A program made the translations under genes and the position numbers. The notes beneath the pieces are model-generated. The model made no database searches, had not been told where the DNA came from, and worked only from the letters and a program-made list of their open reading frames with translations. From a virus: a stretch of DNA of 64,000 nucleotides. Positions 8,965 through 15,165 of this stretch are shown piece after piece (the first letter of the stretch is position 1; each line of letters starts with the position of its first letter). The DNA lies in IMG/VR virus record IMGVR_UViG_3300044797_000185, positions 53,837 to 117,836 of that record; one strand, given 5' to 3'.

Positions 8965-9615
8965 ATGGAACTTTCAAGATTTTACTTTCGCTGTACTTGG
9001 TGTGAACGTGTAGTATCTGTAAATTGTTCTTCTGAAGAAGTTAACGCAGTTATTAAGGCTCCTTGTCCTCTTTGCAATGAAGTGGCATTACGAGTAATGG
9101 GTCGTGTTGAGAAATCTAATATTGTTCGAACATCTGTTAAATCTGCATGTGACGAGAGGTGTACAAACGCTCAGGGACCGCATTGTTCCTGCGAGTGCAG
9201 CCAAGTCAACCACGGAACAAAAAAGCTTATTTCGTTTGACAAAATTGTAGGTAAGCTTTCAGTTGTGAATGCTGAAATGCTTAATAATAACGAGGCATAT
9301 CTTCAGAGGATTAAGAGAATGGCTGAAGCTAAAAATAAAATTAAAGTTAATGTCATTGCCTTTTTGACTTGGAAAAATAAGAAGATTTTAGATTGGTTAA
9401 AACAACCTGGAAATTCTTCTTGGCGACTTGCTTATGAAGAATATCATGCATATCAGGTGTATAAGAAAACTCTTGAAAGAATAGATAAAATTGAAGATTT
9501 AAAAAGTATTCAAAAGAAGATTAATTCCCTTACAGGTCTTATTAAAAAAATTGGGTCCAATCTGGAATATTTAGAAGCTATTTTTGATAAGAAACAGGAA
9601 CAGGTAAAAGTATAA
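8965..9615 (+). CDS. Zinc-binding protein with C-terminal NLEYLE motif
   Basis: A 216-residue protein (start chosen at 8965 for its GGGAG site; an in-frame ATG at 8944 lacks one). The N-terminus has FRCTWC...CPLC (zinc ribbon, residues about 8-41), then a second Cys cluster CDERC...HCSCECSQVNHG (about 66-90). A long Lys-rich helical region follows, ending in GSNLEYLEAIF near the C-terminus. That last motif is shared with about 13 other proteins in the window. Function unknown; nucleic-acid binding is plausible from composition. Confidence 0.65.
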   Translation: MELSRFYFRCTWCERVVSVNCSSEEVNAVIKAPCPLCNEVALRVMGRVEKSNIVRTSVKSACDERCTNAQGPHCSCECSQVNHGTKKLISFDKIVGKLSVVNAEMLNNNEAYLQRIKRMAEAKNKIKVNVIAFLTWKNKKILDWLKQPGNSSWRLAYEEYHAYQVYKKTLERIDKIEDLKSIQKKINSLTGLIKKIGSNLEYLEAIFDKKQEQVKV

Positions 9616-9630
9616 TAAAAATTGGTTCTA

Positions 9631-9690
9631 TTGAAAGTACTCTTACAGCCTATTTATAAAGTAGATAAGTATAAATAAAATAAATAGGCT
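9631..9690 (+). promoter_or_regulatory. Possible promoter with overlapping hairpin
   Basis: TTGAAA at 9631-9636 and TATAAA at 9655-9660 (18-bp spacer) could form a promoter for the HNH gene at 9720. An 11-bp inverted repeat overlaps it: 9647-9657 pairs with 9680-9690 around a 22-nt loop. The hairpin has no following T-run, so it is not a clear terminator. Confidence 0.35.
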
Positions 9691-9719
9691 TAAAAAGCAT
9701 AATTTCAAGGAGAATTAAA

Positions 9720-10556
9720 ATGAAAATAGATTTTATGGAAATACCTTTAAAAAATAATAAAAAAGCAATTGTAGATGCAGAAGATTATCCACGTCTTATT
9801 AAATTTAGATGGTGGTTATTTAAAAATAACTGTATTGCTACAGGTATTGGTAGTAAAAAATTAAAAACAAGAAAAAATGTTCCTCTATCTCATATGGTAT
9901 TGAATCTTGTTGGAGGATCAAAAAAAGATGTTTCTTACATTGATGGAAATTTCCTAAATAATAGAAAATCAAATTTAATTGTAAAAAGTTCTCGAACAAA
10001 GCTTATTGGAAAAAAATTTGGCAGATTATTGGTTATTTCATTTCATCATTATGATTCAAAATATAGAGTTCTTCATTGGGAATGTAAATGTGATTGTGGA
10101 AATACAACAGTAGTTCCTACTACAAGTCTTCAACGTAAGGAAAGACCAAGTATCTCTTGTGGGTGTTGGAGATATGATAGAGTAACTGGTCAACCAGCTT
10201 CAAATAGATTACTTAAAGGAAGAGCAAATTTTAATTCATTATTTTATACTTATAAAAAAGCAGCAAGACAACGAGATATAGATTTTTTTCTTGTTAAAGA
10301 AGAATTTCAACAATTAACAAAAGATAATTGTTACTATTGTGATAGTAAACCTATACAAATCCATGGGAAACAGGGTACATATGGAACGTATTTTTACAAT
10401 GGCATAGATCGTTTGGATTCTAATAAGCCTTATGTATTGGGTAATTGTGTTCCATGTTGTAAAACTTGTAATTATGCGAAAAGAGAAATGTCTGTTACAG
10501 AATTTAAGACTTGGATTACTCAAGTGTATAATTATTTTGGAAAGCGAGGAGAATAA
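9720..10556 (+). CDS. Composite HNH/AP2-like homing endonuclease
   Basis: A 278-residue protein with three parts. Residues 1-95 resemble a degenerate homing HNH/AP2-associated domain (EIPLKNNKKAIVDAEDYP, then DGNFLNNRKSNLIV). Residues about 95-155 form a zinc module (GKKFGRLLVI, CKCDCGNTT, SCGCW). Residues about 170-275 are an HNH domain (CYYCDS, GIDRLDSN, CVPCCKTCNYAKR). It sits alone behind a 104-bp intergenic stretch and ahead of a small membrane protein and two tRNAs. Probably a mobile freestanding nuclease. Confidence 0.8.
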   Translation: MKIDFMEIPLKNNKKAIVDAEDYPRLIKFRWWLFKNNCIATGIGSKKLKTRKNVPLSHMVLNLVGGSKKDVSYIDGNFLNNRKSNLIVKSSRTKLIGKKFGRLLVISFHHYDSKYRVLHWECKCDCGNTTVVPTTSLQRKERPSISCGCWRYDRVTGQPASNRLLKGRANFNSLFYTYKKAARQRDIDFFLVKEEFQQLTKDNCYYCDSKPIQIHGKQGTYGTYFYNGIDRLDSNKPYVLGNCVPCCKTCNYAKREMSVTEFKTWITQVYNYFGKRGE

Positions 10557-10559
10557 TTT

Positions 10560-10760
10560 ATGAAACAATATATCCATAAAGATGCATTTTATAATCTTCT
10601 TAATTTAGTAATTGGAGCAGGACTTTTCTTTTATAGCTTTCATGTTGGTGAAGGTACATTGATTGGTGGGGCAATGCATTTATCGGGCTGTGCTTTTTTT
10701 TGCTGCGGCGTACACAAGAAATGGTGCAAAGATTCTTGTGAAGAAAAGGAATGTTGCTAA
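10560..10760 (+). CDS. Small Cys-rich membrane protein
   Basis: A 66-residue protein with two hydrophobic stretches (about residues 13-27 and 33-50) and a Cys-rich tail (CCGVHKKWCKDSCEEKECC). It starts 3 bp after the HNH stop. No family recognised; a membrane-anchored metal-binding peptide is possible. Confidence 0.55.
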   Translation: MKQYIHKDAFYNLLNLVIGAGLFFYSFHVGEGTLIGGAMHLSGCAFFCCGVHKKWCKDSCEEKECC

Positions 10761-10774
10761 TTAGGAAATTTAGT

Positions 10775-10863
10775 ACACCCTTAGCATAATGGTAGTGCAG
10801 CGAGTTTATACCTCGTAAGTCCTAGATTGGGGCGTGATGTAGGTTCGACTCCTACAGGGTGTA
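10775..10863 (+). tRNA. tRNA-like gene, anticodon UAU (Ile, codon AUA), enlarged variable region
   Basis: The cloverleaf can be drawn by hand: acceptor ACACCCT/AGGGTGT (7 bp, extendable to 10), D-stem GCAT/GTGC with loop AATGGTA, anticodon stem GCGAG/CTCGT with loop TTTATAC, T-arm GTAGG-TTCGACT-CCTAC. The variable region (10817-10838) is 22 nt and may form a GTCC/GGGC stem, as in class II tRNAs, yet UAU is not a class II anticodon. No encoded CCA. AUA is common in A+T-rich phage genes, so an AUA decoder makes sense. Tool verification of the isotype would be useful. Confidence 0.75.
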
Positions 10864-10885
10864 CTAAGTTTCTTGAAAAATTAGT

Positions 10886-10988
10886 GCTGAGGTAGCTCAA
10901 TGGTAGAGCAGTTGTTTTGTGAGCCTAAAATTGCGAGTGGGCTCATATAAACAACAGGTTGCAAGTTCGAGTCTTGTCCTCAGCTCCA
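10886..10988 (+). tRNA. tRNA-Thr(UGU) with a 28-nt insertion in the anticodon loop
   Basis: Acceptor GCTGAGG/CCTCAGC with encoded CCA (10986-10988), D-arm GCTC-AATGGTA-GAGC, anticodon stem GTTGT (10911-10915)/ACAAC (10951-10955), variable AGGTT, T-arm GCAAG-TTCGAGT-CTTGT. The loop between the anticodon strands is 35 nt instead of 7. Removing 10921-10948 (or the same segment shifted by one) leaves TTTGTAA, a proper loop with anticodon UGU. The GCTGA start agrees with bacterial tRNA-Thr. The insertion folds into a hairpin, TGAGCC (10920-10925) with GGCTCA (10940-10945). A functional tRNA would need this segment removed. Confidence 0.8.
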
Positions 10989-10995
10989 ATTTCTT

Positions 10996-11178
10996 ATGGA
11001 TCATGACATCTTTTCTGATTATTTTTGTATTTGTGGATGTCTTTACGAAGATCATGCTGATCACGAGGATGGTTGGTGTATGGGATGCTTTGTTCCACCA
11101 GACATGATACGATGTGAAGCATTTAAGTTAGACAACTTAAAGTATTTAGAACAACAATATGAACGAAGAACAAAATAA
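10996..11178 (+). CDS. Small zinc protein of the NLxYLE family
   Basis: A 60-residue protein: FCICGCLYEDHADH, then CMGC and CEAF, then the C-terminal DNLKYLEQQY motif. It is the first of three tandem related genes. The ATG of the next gene lies inside the codons for the final QYE. No strong ribosome site is seen in front of it, only the tRNA 3' end 7 bp upstream. Function unknown; likely one zinc ion bound by Cys/His. Confidence 0.6.
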   Translation: MDHDIFSDYFCICGCLYEDHADHEDGWCMGCFVPPDMIRCEAFKLDNLKYLEQQYERRTK

Positions 11179-11404
11179 TTTCCCTTGTAAGTGTGGTCAT
11201 GAAGAAGTTCGTCATGGTATTGAAGAAGAACTTTACGGTGGGTATGTTTGGCTTGATGATTTAAATAAAGAAGTTTGGCAGGAGGATTCACAACCTATAC
11301 CCATTTGTTATGATTGCAATGGTTTTTGTGTATTTGGATCAATGAATAATTTAGAATACTTGGAATGGAAACATGCTCAATCACAATCATCCAGCAAAGA
11401 CTGA
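11159..11404 (+). CDS. Small zinc protein of the NLxYLE family
   Basis: An 81-residue protein with the family core PCKCGHEEVRHG, a middle acidic insert, ICYDCNGFCVFG, then NNLEYLEWKHA near the C-terminus. It overlaps both neighbours: its start lies in the previous gene's QYE codons, and the following gene's ATG lies in its KHA codons. Tandem duplication of the family is evident here. Confidence 0.65.
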   Translation: MNEEQNNFPCKCGHEEVRHGIEEELYGGYVWLDDLNKEVWQEDSQPIPICYDCNGFCVFGSMNNLEYLEWKHAQSQSSSKD

Positions 11405-11552
11405 TATTCCATGTACCTGTGGACATCCAAGTGATGTTCATAGAGGATATGATCCTTATCATTGTTGGAGCTTTGGATGTTTTTGTGATGCATATGTTCC
11501 AGATAAATTAAAGTATTTAGAAAAACAATATGATATACGAAATTCAAATTAA
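11373..11552 (+). CDS. Small zinc protein of the NLxYLE family
   Basis: A 59-residue protein: IPCTCGHPSDVHRGY, CWSFGCFCDAYVP, then DKLKYLEKQYD. Pattern C-x-C-G-H...H...C...C-x-C is complete. It overlaps the preceding member by 32 bp, and the helicase start (11530) lies within its QYD codons, which suggests translational coupling to the helicase. Confidence 0.65.
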   Translation: MLNHNHPAKTDIPCTCGHPSDVHRGYDPYHCWSFGCFCDAYVPDKLKYLEKQYDIRNSN

Positions 11553-12984
11553 TAATGTTAAATCTCAAATAATGCAGCCTCTTCCAGAGGTTGTAAGTAA
11601 GGCTTTACGTTCTAAGCTATCCGCAGAGATGGTTGGGGCCTTATTTGCACGTCGGGCTAATCCTTATGCTGGGGTGAAATATTTTTTTACTCCAAAGACT
11701 CAGATGTTTCCTACTGGCATGATTCATTTGGTACGGGATGTACTTGATAAATTTCATCTTGAGTATGAACACATTGATTGTCGTCCTTCCGTACAGTTGG
11801 GGCAGGAATTGCCTTTATTTGATGTACAGCTAAGAGATTATCAATTAGGGGCAGTGAATTTGGCTGTACAGAAGCAACGAGGAATTATCAGAGCTGGTAC
11901 AGGTGCGGGAAAGACAAGCATTTTGTCAGGTGTTATCGCCAAACTTAATGTTAAGACGCTCATCCTTATTCATAAGACTGATATTTTTTATCAGTTAATT
12001 AAAAATTTTGAACGAACTCTGAAAGTTCCAATTGGACGAATAGGTGATGGAGAATGTGACTTTCAAAATGTGACTGTTGCAATGGTTCAAACTGTCGCAC
12101 ATGTGTTTGATCCTAAAGTAAAGGTGTTAGCTAAGGATAACAAGATATTGGCAGAAAAGAGTGAAGCAATTAAACAGTTTCTTTCAGAAGTAGAATGTGT
12201 ATTAGTAGATGAAGCTCACCATATAGCAGCTGATACATTCTGGGATGTGATGCAAGGAATTCCAAAAGCCTTATATAGAATAGGGGTAACAGCAACGGCC
12301 TTTCGTGAAGATAATATGGATATTATGCTAGAAGGAGCTTTAGCTCAAAAGTTTGTGGATATTTCTTCATCTGATTTGATTGACCGAGGTTTTTTAGTGC
12401 CACCCACAATTTATTTATATCCTGTTGATCATCCGAGAAGGCAGAAAGGTGATCCTTATAGCCTTGTATACAGTGAAGAAATTGTTCAGAATGTAGACCG
12501 TAATCATACCATATGTAATCTAGCTCTTAAAGCAAAACAGGCAGGAAAAGCTGTATTGATAGCTGTAACACAGATTGAACATGGAGAGATATTAGAAAAA
12601 ATGCTGCAATCTGTTGATCCCTCTGCTATATTCGTAAATGGGCAGTCTAAGTCTGAAATGAGACAAAAGACATTGAAAGAACTTGGTAATGGAGTCAATA
12701 GAATTGTCATTGCTACAAATATTTATAGTGAAGGTGTTGATATGCCAGCTTTATCGGTGCTTGTTAACGCAGCAGGGGCAGCATCTGGTATTCATTCATT
12801 GCAATTACTGGGTCGTGTGCTCAGAAAAGCTCCAAATAAAGCTAAAGCTTGGGTAGTAGATTTGCAGGATACTGGTAAATTTTTAAATAACCATTCTAAG
12901 GAAAGAGTTAATATCTATTCGACAGAACCACGATATCAATTAGTTCCTGTTAAGACTATACAAGAGGTGGATTTTAATGGTTAA
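11530..12984 (+). CDS. SF2 DNA/RNA helicase, UvsW-like
   Basis: A 484-residue ATP-dependent helicase. Motifs in order: Q-like LRDYQLGAV (about residue 99), Walker A RAGTGAGKT, Ia LILIHKT, DEAH-box VLVDEAHHI, motif III GVTATAFR, motif V IVIATNIYSEGVDMP and motif VI QLLGRVLRKAPNK. The layout matches T4 UvsW/XPB-type helicases that unwind branched DNA and clear R-loops during recombination-dependent replication. The N-terminal 90 residues may be a DNA-binding domain. It overlaps the phosphoesterase gene by 8 bp. Confidence 0.85.
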   Translation: MIYEIQINNVKSQIMQPLPEVVSKALRSKLSAEMVGALFARRANPYAGVKYFFTPKTQMFPTGMIHLVRDVLDKFHLEYEHIDCRPSVQLGQELPLFDVQLRDYQLGAVNLAVQKQRGIIRAGTGAGKTSILSGVIAKLNVKTLILIHKTDIFYQLIKNFERTLKVPIGRIGDGECDFQNVTVAMVQTVAHVFDPKVKVLAKDNKILAEKSEAIKQFLSEVECVLVDEAHHIAADTFWDVMQGIPKALYRIGVTATAFREDNMDIMLEGALAQKFVDISSSDLIDRGFLVPPTIYLYPVDHPRRQKGDPYSLVYSEEIVQNVDRNHTICNLALKAKQAGKAVLIAVTQIEHGEILEKMLQSVDPSAIFVNGQSKSEMRQKTLKELGNGVNRIVIATNIYSEGVDMPALSVLVNAAGAASGIHSLQLLGRVLRKAPNKAKAWVVDLQDTGKFLNNHSKERVNIYSTEPRYQLVPVKTIQEVDFNG

Positions 12985-13621
12985 GATAATTTGTATTAGT
13001 GATACACATACTTACGAAAATTTTGAAGTACCTGACGGGGATATTCTTATTCATTCTGGAGATATTTCATTTAGAGGTACTTTTGCAGAAATGAATAGAG
13101 GCATGAGATGGCTTAGTAAGTTTCCCCATAAGCACAAGGTATTCGTTTGTGGAAACCATGACTGGCTGGGTGAGACAGATCCTTTATTGATGCGAGAGTT
13201 GGCAGAGGAGAATGGGGTCATTTATTTGGATGATAGTGGCATTGAATTAATGGAACTTCGAGTTTGGGGAAGTCCTGTTCAACCAGCGTTTTGTAATTGG
13301 GCTTTTAATAAACAACGTGGTGAAGAGATTGCTAGACATTGGGCAAAAATTCCTGATGACACGCAAGTACTTGTTACTCATGGTCCTCCAATGAGTATTC
13401 TTGATTTAGTAGATAAAGGAACTTCCCAGGAAGCACATGTTGGTTGTGAAGAACTTCTAAAACGAGTAAATCAATTGAAGGATCTTCGTTTGCATATTTT
13501 TGGGCATTTGCATGATAATAATGGTCAATTTAAGGATTCTTTTGGTAAACTTTTTGTTAATGCTGCTATTTGTTCAGAAGAATACAAACCTATTCAATCC
13601 CCCCGCATAATTACCCTCTAA
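12977..13621 (+). CDS. Calcineurin-like metallophosphoesterase (MPPED-like)
   Basis: A 214-residue protein with the dinuclear metal signature: ISDTHTY (D-x-H), ILIHSGDIS (GD), VFVCGNHDW (GNHD), VLVTHGPP (H) and FGHLHDNN (GHLH). Spacing and length resemble the MPPED1/2-type phosphodiesterases. Substrate unknown; cyclic nucleotides, RNA ends or nucleotides are all possible. It is translated from a start overlapping the helicase stop. Confidence 0.8.
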   Translation: MVKIICISDTHTYENFEVPDGDILIHSGDISFRGTFAEMNRGMRWLSKFPHKHKVFVCGNHDWLGETDPLLMRELAEENGVIYLDDSGIELMELRVWGSPVQPAFCNWAFNKQRGEEIARHWAKIPDDTQVLVTHGPPMSILDLVDKGTSQEAHVGCEELLKRVNQLKDLRLHIFGHLHDNNGQFKDSFGKLFVNAAICSEEYKPIQSPRIITL

Positions 13622-13630
13622 AAATATCCC

Positions 13631-13659
13631 TTGACAGATTGTTATTTACCTGCTATACT
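13631..13659 (+). promoter_or_regulatory. Sigma70-type promoter for the permuted tRNA-like RNA and polysaccharide operon
   Basis: TTGACA at 13631-13636, 17-bp spacer, TATACT at 13654-13659. The expected start (about 13666) coincides with the first base of GAGGAG, which forms the first helix of the structured RNA downstream. Confidence 0.85.
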
Positions 13660-13665
13660 TATTTT

Positions 13666-13760
13666 GAGGAGTCAATGTGGGTTCGAATCCCACTTTTGCC
13701 ATTTGGCGAAATAGCTTAATTGGATACTGAAAAGGGAACCATAAGGCAAAGCAGCTCCTC
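13666..13760 (+). ncRNA. Circularly permuted tRNA-like RNA (3' half precedes 5' half)
   Basis: Order along the RNA: anticodon-stem 3' strand GGAGT (13668-13672), short variable loop CAAT, perfect T-arm GTGGG-TTCGAAT-CCCAC (13677-13693), acceptor 3' strand TTTTGCC (13694-13700), ATTT linker, acceptor 5' strand GGCGAAA (13705-13711; 7 pairs, one G-U), TA, D-stem GCTT (13714-13717) with TTGG in the loop, a ~22-nt D-loop insertion, D-stem AAGC (13749-13752), A, anticodon-stem 5' strand GCTCC (13754-13758). The whole cloverleaf is present but permuted at the anticodon loop. GAGGAG/CTCCTC gives an alternative 6-bp end helix. No acceptable anticodon loop with U33 is seen, so a decoding role is doubtful. 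A two-piece tRNA-like or tmRNA-like RNA, or a structured mRNA leader, are the alternatives. Confidence 0.65.
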
Positions 13761-13874
13761 ACAAATTTTGTTTCTCCTCTAGGTAGTTAGGATTAAGTTC
13801 TTAACATAGCGTTCAGGGAGAGGAGCTAACGTGGGTAGAGTGAACGTAGCCCACATAATATAAAGGGAGATACC
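13761..13874 (+). promoter_or_regulatory. Structured leader between tRNA-like RNA and deacetylase gene
   Basis: CTCCTCT (13774-13780) pairs with AGAGGAG (13819-13825); GTGGG (13831-13835) pairs with CCCAC (13850-13854); CGTTCA (13810-13815) could alternatively pair with TGAACG (13841-13846). The GAGGAG, 5 nt, GTGGG, loop, CCCAC order repeats the start of the tRNA-like RNA, so competing pairings are possible. The ribosome site AAAGGGAG precedes ATG 13875. Confidence 0.45.
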
Positions 13875-14597
13875 ATGAAAAAGTTACTTATGTTGTTGGT
13901 GTTGGCTGTTCCACTTCATGCTGAAGTTACCTTTACGTTTGACGATGGCTCACGGACTCAGATTGATCATGGGTATCCAGTTCTCTTCAAATATCATTAC
14001 CCTGCGACAATCTATCTTGTTACTAAGCCATTAGGACATGATGATTGGTATATGAATTGGGGAGATGTGAAGACATTGGAACTAGCGGGTTGGGATATTG
14101 AAGCCCATACTCGAACACATCCTCATCTAGATAAGCTTACTCATAAACAACTTGTGGCTGAGCTTGATGGGTGCAGAGCAGATCTTAAGTGGCATGGTTA
14201 TCCTGCTAGGCATTTTGCTACACCATATGGTGAGACAGATCCTGCAGTTCAACGTGAACTTAAGAAAAGATTCGTTAGTGTTCGTGCTGGAGAGGTCATT
14301 GGTAATGAACTTAATTGGGAAAATAAATTAAATCGTTATAATCTCTCTATCTTTCCTTTGACGGAAAGTACAGACTTGGAATTGGTGAAACGTCTCATTG
14401 AACATGGAACTTTTGAGAAACGTTGGTTGATTCTTATGGTTCACAAAGTACTTCCAGATGGTGATCCTCATTTGAAGACTGATAGATGGAGTGTCAGTGT
14501 GAGTAAGCTTCAGGCAGCTGCAGCTTATTGCAACATTCAAGGCACCAAGGTTGTAACAGTGGATCAATACTTTAAATCTCATGGTCTGGAGAAATAA
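13875..14597 (+). CDS. Secreted polysaccharide deacetylase (CE4/NodB family)
   Basis: A 240-residue protein with a clear signal peptide (MKKLLMLLVLAVPLHA). NodB motifs: TFTFDDG (catalytic Asp and metal Asp), HTRTHPHL (metal His pair), FATPYGE. The length is that of a minimal NodB domain. CE4 enzymes remove N-acetyl groups from GlcNAc polymers such as chitin oligomers, PNAG or peptidoglycan. It lies in a cluster with a secreted protein and a processive GlcNAc-type glycosyltransferase, which points to making or modifying an extracellular polysaccharide. This stretch reads as less A+T-rich than its neighbours, so recent acquisition is possible. Confidence 0.85.
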   Translation: MKKLLMLLVLAVPLHAEVTFTFDDGSRTQIDHGYPVLFKYHYPATIYLVTKPLGHDDWYMNWGDVKTLELAGWDIEAHTRTHPHLDKLTHKQLVAELDGCRADLKWHGYPARHFATPYGETDPAVQRELKKRFVSVRAGEVIGNELNWENKLNRYNLSIFPLTESTDLELVKRLIEHGTFEKRWLILMVHKVLPDGDPHLKTDRWSVSVSKLQAAAAYCNIQGTKVVTVDQYFKSHGLEK

Positions 14598-14598
14598 T

Positions 14599-15012
14599 AT
14601 GAAAAAGCTACTCATAGTTCTATTGCTACTGTCATCGGCGGGAGTAGCCCATGCAGGTCCATTAGATTTGATCTTTGATGCTCCAGGTAGCGTCTGGGGT
14701 CGTGTAGATAGTAGTGTAAATCCCTGGGGGAACATGACACATACCCAAGCTAACATAGAACAGGGTATTAGATTCTATGACGTAAGATGGCTTACATTTT
14801 ACGGTGGTTTTACTTGGTGGCAAGAAGTTAATAGTTCTAAAGTTGGGTATTGGCAAGCGGGGGTTAAAAACACTACTTGGATTCCTAATTGGATAGTGGG
14901 TATCGAAGAAGAGGATTACGTGGTCGCTGCTCCTTCTCTTGCCAGTGGTGGGCAGCATTACGTGGTCGCATATGTCTCTACCAGTTATAGTTGGAATTTA
15001 CGGAAATATTAA
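14599..15012 (+). CDS. Secreted protein, possible beta-barrel/envelope protein, perhaps frameshifted
   Basis: A 137-residue protein with signal peptide MKKLLIVLLLLSSAGVAHA; an upstream in-frame ATG at 14581 is rejected because GGAG lies just before 14599. The mature part is aromatic-rich with alternating strands (FYGGFTWWQEV, GYWQAGVKN), as in small outer-membrane barrels. After the stop, another frame continues from about 14994 to 15173 with similar composition (RSDSLFSPNYPFGKE), so the gene may be split by a frameshift. Between the deacetylase and the glycosyltransferase it may help export or anchor the polymer; this is inference. Confidence 0.6.
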   Translation: MKKLLIVLLLLSSAGVAHAGPLDLIFDAPGSVWGRVDSSVNPWGNMTHTQANIEQGIRFYDVRWLTFYGGFTWWQEVNSSKVGYWQAGVKNTTWIPNWIVGIEEEDYVVAAPSLASGGQHYVVAYVSTSYSWNLRKY

Positions 15013-15131
15013 ATGCTCAATTTACCTGGAGGTCTGACTCTTTGTTTTCACCTAACTATCCTTTTGGCAAGGAATGTATGGCGGGGTTTTTTGTATCTAC
15101 TTTCAGGAATAAATTTGATCTTTTAAATCTC

Positions 15132-15160
15132 TTGACATTGTTGTTTACTCATGGTATACT
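15132..15160 (+). promoter_or_regulatory. Sigma70-type promoter, leaderless arrangement
   Basis: TTGACA at 15132-15137, 17-bp spacer, TATACT at 15155-15160. The ATG of the glycosyltransferase is at 15166, at the predicted start site, and no ribosome site is present. Confidence 0.85.
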
Positions 15161-15165
15161 AAAGT

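Noticed and set aside
9616-9719. Terminator at 9647-9690
   Set aside because: An 11-bp inverted repeat is there, but the loop is long and no T-run follows; listed only as a possible regulatory hairpin.
13666-13874. tmRNA
   Set aside because: The acceptor lacks the alanine G3-U70 pair, no tag reading frame ending in Ala-Ala is present, and the standard 5' start of tmRNA is missing. Only the permuted order is tmRNA-like.
13666-13874. Permuted group I intron-exon arrangement
   Set aside because: The promoter leaves no room for a 3' intron half before the exon, and I see no P7-type conserved core.
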